Source: Druceiella hillmani (taxonomy: Eukaryota; Arthropoda; Insecta; Lepidoptera; Hepialidae). From it: DNA of 64,000 nt. Below the pieces are notes generated by a model. It worked only from the letters and a program-made list of their open reading frames with translations. It searched no databases and was not told the DNA's origin. Made by a program: the position numbers and the translations under genes. The stretch lies in assembly GCA_039881145.1 (NCBI GenBank), contig JAYKKI010000015.1, positions 26,526,001-26,590,000 on the forward strand, in the 5' to 3' direction. Each line of letters opens with the position of its first letter. Position 1 is the first letter of the stretch. Below, piece after piece: positions 25,381 through 39,327 of the stretch.

Positions 25381-25904
25381 TACACATAACATGTGCTTTA
25401 TTATTTTTGTATTAATTGTAAATAAATGTTTATTAAATAAAGTCACCATTTTCTGTAAGAAATTCGTAATACTTAATTTTTTTCATTATGCTTCATTTAG
25501 TTCCTGTAATAATCTTGTCTTATGCATATCACTTGTACGAACACGATGTTTCACATCTGCCAGGCGTCCCGTGACGGCTCACTGTTTTTTTCTTTCACTT
25601 TTCGAGCCTCTCGTAGCGCGGAATTACTTACAGACGCACAGAAGAAATATCGCAAAAATTATGCTCAATTCATTTCGTGTTTTCATTACCGATATGTCTG
25701 TATATAAATATTCAGAAATTTCCGTATACTGACCAATGATTCATACTCATATCTATTTAAGCCTTGTTTGATTCTCGATATTTTTTTTTAAATGCAGAAA
25801 AAAGGAACATAAATTTCCTTTGCTTTTGACACCAGTATTTTACTCATGGGCAACTGAGTAGGTCCTGTGAAAGTAGAAGTATAAGTAGACTGTGTGTACA
25901 CTAT
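25381..25904. other. Non-coding stretch
   Basis: Only the tails of unconvincing frames are present. A second GC-richer patch at 25540-25640 has no motif. Confidence 0.35.
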
Positions 25905-26030
25905 GAAAAAACAGATGGAGGAATCGAGACAAAAGCATTAGAGTAGAACCCACAGGGTTGAAGAAATCGAGGTAAATTCTGAGAAACCTAGAGCAAATCT
26001 GTTGTCAGAGAAGCGGAGGTTAATGGCATG
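25905..26030 (+). repeat. Dispersed repeat B, copy 1
   Basis: ATCGAGACAAAAGCATTAGA and, further on, AATTCTGAGAAACCT then GAAGCGGAGGTTAATG align in order with 44898-44995. Copy 2 lacks about 10 bp. Probably a fragment of an old retroelement. Confidence 0.5.
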
Positions 26031-26488
26031 GGTGGGCTAGTTATGGAAGGTGGCTAAAAATGTGGTTCATTGGCGAAGGTTCATAAAAGCCTTTTTGCTG
26101 TAACATGAGACAATAATTAAATTAATATTTATTTCAAATTGCGAAAAAAGTAGCTTAGGATTCCGTATCATCCTTGAACTTCCTCTTTCAGTTAATATCT
26201 CGTAGGGCACACGAAATATTTTTTTAAGAATATGGTTCGTTCCCTCCAAAAGATCTATGTAAATGTTCTGAGTGCTAACTTTGGAATATATATCGATTAG
26301 TATGGTTTATTACTGTGTCGAATTTCTACTTTCTATATCAAACAATCTTTGGGAAAAGCGGGTTTTGCGAAAGATGGACAAGATTAGGGACACTTTAGAA
26401 ATATTTTCTTTTTTTCTCTTTTGAGGTGTGAAAAATAATATAATTGACCAATTTCTACAATCTACGCAGAAGTTGCACGTTATAAAAA
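26031..26488. other. Non-coding stretch
   Basis: Nothing supportable is seen; a 60-codon minus frame at 26067-26249 is unremarkable. Confidence 0.4.
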
Positions 26489-26532
26489 TGTCTCTATAAC
26501 ATTTTTACAGTGTCTCTATAGCATTTTTACAG
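26489..26532. repeat. 22-bp tandem duplication
   Basis: TGTCTCTATAACATTTTTAC plus AG is repeated directly with one change. Confidence 0.9.
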
Positions 26533-27564
26533 TACATCAGTGCATTGAAGATATTTTTAGAAAATCTGTTACCGTAGGATGTATGACCTTCTCTTAATTA
26601 AATACATAACATTTCATCTCTCTGTTCATTTCTTCGGACATTATGTAAGAATATAACTGGGCAATATAAGAATAACTGCGGATTTTGATTTTTCAGGATC
26701 TGAAAGCATAACAATATAACGACAAATAATAATTACAAATTTTAAATTTTCAATTTCACACGATATAAATATTCCTTTCTGAACACGAGTATAGCATTGA
26801 AATAATAATTCTAAAATCAAAAAGTAATGTAATCGCCTAACATTTCCTAAATTTATTCAGTATTATTATTGTACAGTTTTTTATTAACATTTGGAAAATT
26901 TTATATATAAAGATAACCATTTCAAGAATTAAATTTCCTGTTTGATGAAAATGGCTAAAATAAGTAACATGTTGGTCTGCACAATGTTTTTAAGCTATTC
27001 TTCATGATTATATACAATTAATAAAATTTTAACCTTCATTCCTTTCTTTGTAATTATAATTAAAATTAAGGTAAGAACAAGTACGACAAAATATTGCAAG
27101 AAAAACTGTTATGCAATTTTCTTGTGAATACTTTATTGGCTATCCCTACATGAATAAAGTTGTTAGAATTTAATAGATAATATAATTTCTAAAATACTAT
27201 TATTTGGCTTAGATGTGGGGACAAAAACAATTATTAACTAGTGGAGCTTTCAGTTTACGCATCCTATTAGAAACATTCAAAAACTTTAACATTTAAAGTT
27301 GCATAGCATTTATCAAACAATTTATAAATATGATATTATTTTTCACTGTATAAATATAATGATATATTTCGCAGGCAACAAATATAGAAAATTTAACCCG
27401 ATTAAGTGTCAGTCTAACATAATTTCACATTCATAGCAAACATTTAAAATTTTAATAGTTTAATGCATAATGTATGGATAGTAAGTACCGTGAGTTCTTT
27501 ATCGAAACGAAAATATTTATAACCTGTTAAAATACAACATAAAATATGTAAGCTAAAATAAAAA
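26533..27564. other. Non-coding AT-rich stretch
   Basis: No gene, RNA or element is visible. Confidence 0.5.
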
Positions 27565-27607
27565 TGTATGTCATAGTAATACTATAGATGTATTACTATG
27601 ACATACA
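27565..27607. repeat. Perfect 18-bp-arm hairpin
   Basis: TGTATGTCATAGTAATAC (27565-27582) and its exact complement (27590-27607) flank a 7-nt loop. It is too short and unflanked by further pairing for a typical pre-microRNA. Confidence 0.9.
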
Positions 27608-27646
27608 GTTAAAGAAAGACATCATTGAAAATTATTTATTTTTGCG

Positions 27647-27669
27647 CAAAATAACGTAACGTTATTTTG
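27647..27669. repeat. 11-bp-arm palindrome
   Basis: CAAAATAACGT and ACGTTATTTTG are exact complements around a single A. Confidence 0.9.
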
Positions 27670-29521
27670 TTCAGTAACAGGTCAGATACGAAAATCATTT
27701 TTCTGAATATTTTATATATAATTAACCAATCACAGTTAACATAAAATAAAAGCTAATAATGCGTTTCAAACATAATACGATTTTGTTTCTTTTATTGTTT
27801 TCTTATACGAGTGAAAGGTTTAATAGAACATGTTATACGTACCTTTCTATTCCTTTTGCATCCTTGAATATAATAAAATAAATTTTCAATTTATAATTTA
27901 TGTCTTTATGAAATATTTTGTATACTGTAACTGAAAATCCACTCAATCTGTATCTAAATTAGATTGAGTACATTCCTGAGGAGTAACAATATGTAAAAAA
28001 TAATCATTTTAAATCGCTATTTAAAAATTTATTTACTCTACCCTTTCTCATCCACTTTCATCTCGGGCTTTATAGTGATCGCAAGTGATAGATTATAATG
28101 CTTAAATACCGAATCGGTTTTATATGCAGCTGGTGGAATCTGCTTGCGGGGAAACTGGTCCTTATGTGTCCAATATTGATAAAATAAATTCTGATGCTGA
28201 GTAATAATAGAAAAATGATTCTGAATGGAATGTCTGCAAAATTGATTATTACCTTTTTCAAATTTCACCATATAACACTCCACGTATTTAAATTACTAAA
28301 TAGTTTAAAATGTTACGTCTACTTTTCAACACATTACCCTGAAAAAGTAATTTTAAAATAGAATATCCCTTTTAGTAATAGTCTTAAATAAAATTTGAAT
28401 TTATAAATTAGCCATGATTTAATATGAAATTATGAATGCAATAATCATTTTCAAGAAACATAAATGGCTAGATGCAAATACAATTTATGAATTACAAAAA
28501 CTTTGACAGAAAAATCAGATGTTATATACAAACCATGGCAAGAATAAAATGATATTACATAACTTTGAAATATATGTGTATATCGAATATATTTTATTAT
28601 ATATGTTTAAATTTAAAAAGTACTTTCAAGTACAAATATACTTTAGAAATAAGTGCTATGTTAAAATGGTATACAAACAGAGTACAAATCAAAACAATAA
28701 GACTATTTGATGGTTTTCCATGTATTCACAATATTATATGTATATTCTCTGAAGTGGATTCTCCATTATAACAACATTTAATATTGTTTACAATGGCGTT
28801 AACCCTTGATTTCGTATGTTCTTTAACGAAGATACACATCACTTCGTAATCTGCCAGTACTGCGTTGACAGTCAATTTTTCACAATCTTCCAATGTTGAG
28901 TAACAGAGTGGTGGAATTTTTTTGAAGAAAATACACGTCGTTTCACTACGTTTTATTTGAGGTTGATATTGATTTAATTATTGTGCGTTTAATTAACAAC
29001 ACAAATTTGTATTTTCCTTCTAGAACTCCACTATTTCCTTGCTACATTTACAGTTCAAGGTCTGGTTGAATATTAAATTAATCCTAAAAGCGAGTCAAAT
29101 AAAACTGTCTTTTTTTAAGTTGATAATAACCATAAGAATTCAATAGTGGTTACCAATGGTTTATTTTACTTTGGTCTACTGTCAATTGTAATATAAGAGT
29201 CTCAAGCAACTAAGCATATTATACAGAAAGTGACGTGAAAATAAGTTATACATTGTTTAAATACTGAAAAACTGATGGAAATTCTCCAGAATTTATCAGA
29301 GATGACATCTTACTTTGCAGTGTGATTGCAACCGAAACTTCTACCAACGTTTACAATGTTCGATCCAAATATTCCCAGAACAAATGGTAGTATAATACCC
29401 ACGTAACATATATTGATATTGCGCTGCTGTGGTAGAATCTATCACCATATGGTATAAATTGTCTCATACCGGTCTGAAATTGGATTTAAATTATCAACGA
29501 TGAATTATTTGTAATAATCAT
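27670..29521. other. Non-coding AT-rich stretch
   Basis: Overlapping frames at 28038-28283 (minus) and 28519-28771 (plus) show no family features and conflict with one another. Confidence 0.45.
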
Positions 29522-29553
29522 AGATTTACAATATTCCCTAATATTGTAAATCT
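29522..29553. repeat. 14-bp-arm hairpin
   Basis: AGATTTACAATATT and AATATTGTAAATCT are perfect complements around CCCT. Confidence 0.9.
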
Positions 29554-30325
29554 GTGGTCATAAGTAACTTTGATTTACTTCAAGTCATGAAATTATAAAC
29601 TTGCATATATCATAAAATTTTGTTTTTTACGATCTATAAAACAACTCAATGGCGCAGCATTTTGGACAGCGAGTAATGCATTGTTTATTAGTTAAACAGT
29701 ACCGACATGAATCACTCATCCATTCAATAGTGTTGGAACAGATTATAAGCTGTATATGCAGTGCAACAATAACATTGACATTGGAAGCAATAGGGTCAGC
29801 GGTTGGGACTTATTGTGAACAAAGGGCAGTCTATCGTCGTTACATGCATTCTAACTAAATTTGAACGTAAAGTTTGTGAGAAGAATCTGAGTAAATTCAA
29901 CGGCATGAGTGATTTAATTTTTTTTTCTATAGGTGACTTGTTCTGCTGTTATCGTGGTCAATACGTACTGTTAATTCACTTCCTTTTTACGCGTTTAAAT
30001 TCAAAGATATAATTGAATGGATGCAAAGTCTTCTATATAACGACTGTTATCAAATTATTTTCCTTCATTTTCAACTGAAATTCGAGCATTTTTTTATTAT
30101 TCGTGAATTAGAAGAAACTATAATATTTTGCTGTAAATAGATGTGTTAAACATGAGTAAAGTCAGCACTGTGAGGGATCCATACACAGTTAGGTACATAT
30201 TATTAATGAAAAATATTAATATTATTTTTCACAATGTACACATTGCCTAGTATGCAATTCATAGGCATTAATATCATGAGTGTCTCACTTTTATATTTTC
30301 TATTTCACTTCGTTCAGTTCTCATA
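29554..30325. other. Non-coding stretch
   Basis: Two frames of 69 codons (29649-29858, 29803-30012) overlap in different phases and resemble nothing. Confidence 0.4.
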
Positions 30326-30427
30326 TGTCTACACAGAGAGATGGATGGACGGGTGGACAGACAGATGATATCGCCAATTTCAAAAACAGAATTTTATTCA
30401 GGACTTTGTGTTACGGAACCCTAAAAT
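30326..30427 (+). repeat. 'GGACAGACAGAT ... ACGGAACCCTAAAA' repeat
   Basis: GGATGGACGGGTGGACAGAC is followed some 60 bp later by GTGTTACGGAACCCTAAAA. This order is typical of a very common interspersed repeat that I know from lepidopteran genomes. Non-coding and degenerate. It is one reason for the tentative lepidopteran placement. Confidence 0.55.
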
Positions 30428-32883
30428 AATTCCGCATTCCTCCTAAGCTGCAACTTCTGTATTCACACCGGCAAAACCATTTCATGTGAACTAACTATCT
30501 AATAGACCAATTTGGTACCCGAATGTGACTTGTCTCTGATTAATGAAAATAGCTTCCTTGTTACTTAAATTCAAAAGGTTTTAGTTAGTTCTTTTTTCAT
30601 TATTATAGTGCAAGATATTTATTTTTCTTATTTCTTTTAAAAGTATTTAAATATCTCGACTAAATCTAAATGGAATAGCAATTCAATACATTTTTGGGTT
30701 AATTAACACAGATTCAATTAGTAGGTGGAATGACAGGAAACAAAGAGAGAGTGGCAGCGTCAGGAACAAATTCAATAAAAATTTTACAATTTCAATATTA
30801 GTGTAGATTTGAGGATTGAGGATAATTAGAGACAATTAAGCGAGAGGGAAATTAGGTTTAAGGGCTTTTATTATGGACCAACTCTCAATATAATGAAAGT
30901 TGGTTCAAATGGAACTTAGCTAATTACGAGCGTTAAGTGTCGTGTTGATTTTACACAGTTTAAAATTTCGTGTCTGTCATTTGTCTATTAATTTTAGTTA
31001 CATAAAATAATTTTGTCAGATTCGACTTATATATCTAGTCTATAATTTAATCAGTTAACAGAAATTTTCATAACACTTATTTTATGGGAATTCCTACAGG
31101 TATTATTTCAAATATATGTGGCTGGTAGTAAGGCTGTTTTTTACATATTTTTGACCTTAAAATATTCGACGATGAATCAAAAAAATAATTTTTTTGTGGA
31201 CGTTCTTTAGCAATATCACTAGAACTACCTTACATATAATTCTGGAAAAACAATTTTTTTTTCCTCACTTCCTCCATGCACACATATTCTTATATTTTGT
31301 CCCTACGTACAATATGGTCAAATCTTTTATATTTTCTTCACATTCATGATGGACAAAATTTTGCAATATGCGCTTATGTAATATGTTCTGCTTAGAGAAA
31401 TCTCAGTTTCTAACTAATTCAGTAAAATAGAAAAAAATAATCAAACATGTAGTCGATTTAATTACGAAACATTAAAGTGTAAACCTCTCGGCTCAGTAAC
31501 GAATATTCCAAGTAAATAAGAATATTAATTTCAATATTTTCCATACTAAAATGCATCACTGTAACTTTCATAGTATTTTAAGTACTCACAATATAATTGC
31601 CTACTTGCCGATTGCCGTGTTAGAAATACAATTTAGCTAACTTATGTAGACATATTTTTTAAGATTATAATACAGTTTTGATGCATGTTTTCATTATTTC
31701 GGTGCACTAAATCTGTTTTTTTTTGCTCACTGATTTCCATTTTTAAAGGATTTTTTTATGAGTTAGTTTATGATATAGTATGACATATTTCACTGTTCTA
31801 ATATATTTTTTAGTTAGTTTTCCTAGAGACGTTTAATTTAAAATCCGTACATCACATACGACGTGAACGATATGATAACTCGCATTATATAAATCTACCA
31901 AATCACAAACGACGACTTTTTTCATATACCGATGTTCATCGAACACTTTTATAACCTATGGGCATACTTTAAATTTGCTATTTCATACAATTTTGATATA
32001 AATAAACCTTCCAACACATTTATATCATTTTTCAATAAGCAGGAGAGACCTAACAGTTAAATTAAAAAATTAAAAATTGTGTTATAAGAATTATTTTTTA
32101 TAAAATGCCAAATGTCATTGACGAAGATATCTTCATTAAACCGTTAATCCCCAAATTCTTAACTGATGCAAATTATTAAAATCTTGAGTGTCTAATCTGA
32201 TAACGTCAGTAAATTTATTCATCCTCTCGTGTTTACGGAATTACAAGAATATCTAATTTAGAACGAACACTTTCTTGTATATCTTCTTAAGCTAGATATT
32301 GCATATTTTATTTCAATATTTTATATAGCGTATATTCTTATATATTCCCATGTAAACTAACGAAATTAATCAGAAATATAATGACACATAAATTTTATAT
32401 AATTTAAATAAAGTAGGAGTAAAGTAGGACAAATCTATTATCATATCTGATATAGTTCTGGATTTAGAGATCTTATTTACTGATGGAAATAGAATTGAAA
32501 TAGAACATATATTCCTTAGTTAAGTGTAAGAAAGTTTGTTTTTGTTTGTTGTCACTTGTACATATTTATTTAAATATTCCATTAGCTAAAATTAATTTTA
32601 ATATTGACGATATTTTAATGTTATTATTTGAATTAATGTGACTTCTCACGATCATTCTACTAATTAAATGTCACTCCAAATTTTATGACTTATTTATTTA
32701 TGTACCAAATACCCATCCATAGACAAATATTCTGCACAATTAAATTAAAAATTTTAAACAAAGCGGTGACGAAATATTATTCAGATGTCTTTTATTTTAA
32801 AACATATGCCCTCGAAAAAAAGACAATAATTTATTTACTTCCTTTAACATTTTTATGTAATGTCTAGTGAATCTCATCAAATT
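30428..32883. other. Non-coding AT-rich stretch
   Basis: No gene, RNA or named element. One 60-codon frame at 32685-32867 is AT-driven. Confidence 0.5.
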
Positions 32884-32990
32884 GCCCATTGAAGGTGTTG
32901 TCATTCAACGAAATCTAGGTTAAGTATAAAGTAGAAAGTAGAAATAATACTACATCGTGTAGTTTCATTTACTCGTTAATAATAAAAATT
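32884..32990 (+). repeat. Half copy of the hammerhead-like element, core decayed
   Basis: On the plus strand this matches the apex and 3' arm of the element at 19575-19747 (minus orientation). Shared parts are TGTTGT...CAACGAAA, then TCTAGGTT, then AAGTAGAAATAATACTACAT and GTGTAGTTTCATTTA. The core reads TTGAAGG in place of CTGAAGA, so two essential hammerhead bases (C3 and A9) are changed. The stem II hairpin survives with a different loop (GTTG/CAAC). The 5' arm is missing. This shows that the unit is a dispersed family, not a single accident. Confidence 0.6.
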
Positions 32991-33645
32991 AAATGTATTC
33001 ATTTACACGAATACAGAGTAAGATATTGAAAATGTTGAATTCAAAATTTTTTATCATATCAATAATATCAAAATATTACGTAGAAAGTTTATCTAGAAAA
33101 ATGTCAAAAGATATATTTTAATTTACAGAGAAAATTCTTATAATTATAACCATTTAATATTACGTTCGGTTCACGAAAATATTTCATAAGGTAAACTTAA
33201 ATATATTTCGAGATATTTTAATTACTTAAATTGCTGTAAAAGGTAATTACAATAAGTAGAAAAAACATATTTAAAAGAATAATCAAGTAATCTTGTGGTG
33301 TGAATTACAGATGGCATAAAATTTATAGAACCATTCTTGTCTTGTTATTTTTATATATACGTAGTCGAATTTCACTTAAATGTTACTTTACAAAACAAAT
33401 TAAAACTGAAAACCACGCTCATTTTCAACACATAGTACCAATATTTGACCAAATGTTTGCCCCGAGAACAACTGCTTCTAGTCTTTTTAAACATTGTACA
33501 TTAAAATACATAGTGCATTTTAAATAAAAGAAAAAATCGGAAAAAATTATAAAATATTAAAAAACAAATTAAATTAATAAACAAATATTAGCTATTGACA
33601 ATAGAAAAAGGAAATAATGATAATTACACTTAAAGTGATTGCGAT
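32991..33645. other. Non-coding AT-rich stretch
   Basis: A 75-codon frame at 33300-33527 begins with a non-ATG codon and has no family features. Confidence 0.4.
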
Positions 33646-35586
<1,941 letters not shown>

Positions 35587-35646
35587 AAATCATATCTATA
35601 TTTTTGGCAGATAACTGACTCAATGCCAAAAACATAGATATGATTT
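35587..35646. repeat. 23-bp-arm hairpin, pre-microRNA-sized
   Basis: Arm 35587-35609 (AAATCATATCTAT...) pairs with 35624-35646 at 22 of 23 positions around a 14-nt loop, giving a 60-nt stem-loop. Arm and loop lengths suit a small Dicer substrate, but I see no convincing lower stem beyond it. A fold-back from a mobile element is equally possible. Confidence 0.8.
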
Positions 35647-36159
35647 AGTATACGATTACTTGGATCTAAATAGTATATAATAATAGAAAAATGTGTTTAT
35701 GAAGTAAGATGAATGTAAAATAAAAACCAGTTTTTACAGAACCTAACACCTTTAATTTATTTTATAAATTCAGTAATACAAAGCGAATTATTTGGTTTGA
35801 ACGCCCTCTTTTACCAAATTTTCTTTACATTTATGCTGACTGCTTTTAGGATGTTGAAAATTCTGCAACGCCCTCATTATATCAGGTATAAAACACTCTG
35901 TTTGTATATGTGTAAAAGTGTTTCAGTTCTTTCTATCAATGGACATTTTCTGTTAATACCCTATGAACAAATATATTATCGAAGTTACGTTATATATAAT
36001 ATAAATTGCAATATATACAAATTTGGTCCTACGTTACGACTATTATTATCTAATTTTTTGTGTGAAAAAAATAAAAGTTGAACATTTTAATAAAAGTTTG
36101 AACATTCAATCTTTAAAAATGAATTGTATAATTCATGGATAACCACTATCTTTTTGTTT
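35647..36159. other. Non-coding stretch
   Basis: A 94-codon frame at 35797-36081 sits just upstream of the retrotransposon relic but shows no reverse transcriptase motif that I can see. Confidence 0.35.
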
Positions 36160-36720
36160 ATTGATCCGCAGTAAAACAACTATCCTCCAACTATTATTTA
36201 TATGCCGATGAGCTTAAAATATGCTCTCATTGCAGTGTCGATAAAATTTCTTCGTGCATTAATATACTGAATGCAGACCTAGATTTGGTCAATCAGTGGA
36301 CTAATAGGCAGGGTCTTCTGATTAACTCAATTAAATAGCAGGCCATCTATATCAGTAGTCAGAAACATCTACCAAATATATCTGTATCTGATTCACCAGA
36401 GCTATTCACTAACGGTTATGTTATCCCTTTTACATCAACTGTAAAAATCTTGGCCAAAGAATTAATCAACATCTTAAATTGCATTCTCAAGTAAATGATG
36501 TTAGTCGTAAGAATTTCTTTCAAATACAGACGTTCAAACCTTACTTCTACCCTTTCTTGATTATGGATACGTGCGCTATTCTAATCTAAATGAACATTTT
36601 CTCGATAAATGAAAACGACTCAAAACCTGTGTATTCGATAGTGTATTACCTATGTATTGAGTTGCTTCTAAATGAATTTCCCATATTCCGAAAAGCAGAT
36701 AGTGATGTGCTGCTAGTATT
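36160..36720 (+). pseudogene. Non-LTR retrotransposon reverse transcriptase relic (CR1/Jockey-type)
   Basis: Plus-strand translation shows the second half of a LINE reverse transcriptase in order: YLYADE (degenerate catalytic YADD, 36198-36212), INILNADLDLVNQW, NRQGLLIN, QAIYISSQKHL, VIPFTSTVK and, in another frame, YFYPFLDYGYVRYSNLNEHF near 36540-36600. An in-frame TAG at 36336 and at least one frameshift after about 36470 break it; the second catalytic Asp of YADD is Glu. Upstream endonuclease and finger domains are absent, so this is an old 5'-truncated insertion. Clade is judged from the YADD-downstream pattern only. Confidence 0.75.
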
Positions 36721-37197
36721 TAAGACAAAAAAAAGTGTTAAAAAATTTTTAATAAAATAAATATTTCAAAGAATTGATTTCTTTATAAAATAATTGTAGA
36801 CGTTGGAATTAAACCATACAAAGTATAATATAATTTTTATACTAACCTTTTACCTTCAAAGTTTTGTCACCAATAAAGTAACAATCTCCTTTTTTATTTC
36901 GTTGCTTATCACCTAGATGTTATCATTATTTCGTTGGAAGTTAAGCAGTGAACATTATTGATATACTGATTTACGAGTTCTCTATTTACGAGTCATCCAA
37001 AATACATTTTGCATTGCATCGAATAGTCTGTTTGAATTTAGATAATTTACCGATAACTTGTAATAAAATATTAATGTGAATTTGATAGTCTTACTGAAAA
37101 GCAAGTAATTTTAAAATTTCACTAAGCTAACCTCTTGAGCCTAATATCAAAATATTTCGCAAGTTTTTTTTTCAATGCTTAGACGATATCTCGATGT
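36721..37197. other. Non-coding stretch
   Basis: Nothing supportable; it may include the eroded 3' end of the upstream LINE. Confidence 0.4.
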
Positions 37198-37274
37198 AAA
37201 TTTTAAATAAATGTTGCGATTATACATTGCAAATTTTAAATAAATGTTGCGATTATACAATGCGATTATACATT
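37198..37274. repeat. 33-bp tandem duplication plus partial third copy
   Basis: AAATTTTAAATAAATGTTGC and GATTATACATTGC form a 33-bp unit present twice; GCGATTATACATTT begins a third. Confidence 0.9.
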
Positions 37275-38069
37275 TGGATTATATGTTTGTCGAACTGTAC
37301 TGCAGATGCTAGGTTGATGTGGGTTACTTTCTTTTCCAATATGATGTTAGATCTTATTACACCTTTTATCAAAATATTAACGACAAAGTTCCGCAAAATT
37401 TTTTCTATTTCTGCTTTATACTTACTTACATTAATTTTTACGCATTATTTTCATGACAAATGTTGAGGGACGGATAGTGAAATATAAACAATATTGCACA
37501 ATTTAATTTAGACCCATTAGTCTTAACATTACAATAAATGGTCGAGAATGAGTTATTACGATTAGTCAAAGCTCACAATATGCCGAAAATTTTAAACTAT
37601 TTACAGGTATGTATTCCAAAGATTACAAACATTTAGAAGAGAAACTATATTAGTATTTGTGTAGAATTAAGTATCTGATTTTAATTTCGAGCAATGATCC
37701 ACGAGAATATCGAATCTTTTCAATGTTTTTAAGTTGAGTCTATAAAAATTGAAATAAGAAATATTTTAACCACTTCCCTTTTAATTAATATTTTAAAACA
37801 ATCTCAAGTTCAACGCCATTGTCCAGGAAAATGAGAAAATTACATGCAAATATTTCTAGTAGTGCTTCAATCTAGTAGTGCTCTAATAGTGCTTCAATTA
37901 ACATATTCTTGAAAAATTTTTGACATTATGTCGTGTCATTAATGATTGTTCCACTCATTATGTTTATGTTGACATGTTAAGTTAAAGGATTATGAATATG
38001 TTTAATAACAAGTATAAAACAAATGATTTAACTGTTCATAAAAATGTACAAGTTATGAGATTATATGTT
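37275..38069. other. Non-coding stretch
   Basis: No gene. A short local duplication of TCTAGTAGTGCT is found at about 37855-37905. Confidence 0.45.
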
Positions 38070-38163
38070 AATGATTTAATAACATTAACACAAGTCACAA
38101 CAGGAATTAATAAAATAATGATTTAATAACATTAACATTAGTCACAACAGAAATTAATAAAAT
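38070..38163. repeat. 47-bp tandem duplication
   Basis: Two adjacent 47-bp units starting AATGATTTAATAACATTAAC differ at only three positions. Confidence 0.9.
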
Positions 38164-39190
38164 AATATTTTTTTCTTAACATTCCCTCGAACATTTTACA
38201 TTTTATATGTACAAGATTAGAAATGAAATAAGACCATGAAATAAGAAATATATGTTAAAATGTTTACAAACACCATGTTTATGTTTGATTAAAATATCTT
38301 ATAGTTTAACCAAAACCTTCGACAATTTTACCCACTTGAAAACTATTTTGAATAATACTGCCCACTTTTGTGCAACCAAAGCTTTATACGATTTATAAGT
38401 AGCCCTTGAACTACAAACTCGTAATTAAAGTCAATTACAATTGGGTACCGACGTGGAAAAGATGAAGAATAACTCAATAAATGGTAATATTCTCGAAATT
38501 AATTGAAATTCGACTCCGCACTTTGCCTTTGCACTAACTCGAATCTGCACTTTGCCTTTAGCGTGTTTTTGATCGGATACTTAGCTCCTATCAAGGTTTC
38601 TGATGTGACCGCAAACGGGCAACATAAATTTCACGAATTTGAACTACCGGACCGCGGCAAGGTGTAATCGAACTTTGCGGTTACTTCAATCAATTTATTG
38701 CTGAAAAGGATGTTTCGAAGGATCCTCTTTTCATTGAGACTACCCTCGTCCCATACTCTGATACCTTTCAAGAGATTAATAAACAGATACCTTACTTCGC
38801 TGCTTTAAAACTAGAGCTTGGGGAAAATCTCAGGTGATTTAGGGGCATTATGGCCGTCGGCCAGAGGTTGGTATAAGGCTACACGTAATATTTTTGTTTC
38901 ATGCCCTGAATTTAAAGAATAATTCTAAAGTAAAACGTGTGCTTCAGAGAGAAATGTTGTATTCGTAATCGGATTTCCAAGTTACGTAGTTATCCTTGAC
39001 TTGGAAAATATTTTTTGTGATATTTGATATAAATTATCGTGGTGATTCGTAAGGATATAACTAATGATAAAGGTAAGCTAAGACTATATGGTCTACATTA
39101 TTTGATTACAAATCTAAGTTCGATTGTTTTTATTTTTGTTTGGCGTGTCTTAGTTTTGGGTTATATTGTAATTTCTTTTTTTTCTTAAAT
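38164..39190. other. Stretch upstream of the pogo-like element
   Basis: A somewhat GC-richer part at 38510-38880 contains a local duplication of GCACTTTGCCTTT and a GGCCGTCGGCC hairpin near 38850. Its frames hold short protein-like runs but are broken and unrecognised, so it may be another decayed element. Confidence 0.35.
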
Positions 39191-39327
39191 TATTATGTTA
39201 AATCGTACCATTTGCAGTCCGGTACGATTGTAATCGTACTGGTACGATTTACCGAACTCAACTTAGTCGCCTTGTCTAAATTTGTATATGAGTCGTCGAA
39301 AATGAAAAGTTGTTTTTATTATTTTAG

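Noticed and set aside
25184..25732. 182-codon plus-strand reading frame
   Set aside because: It has no recognisable domain, runs from the GC-rich island into AT-rich sequence with no change of frame preference, and overlaps frames on both strands. Chance openness is more likely.
36981..37197. 3' extension of the plus-strand LINE
   Set aside because: No poly(A), tandem tail or target duplication could be identified, so the relic was ended at the last recognisable protein block.
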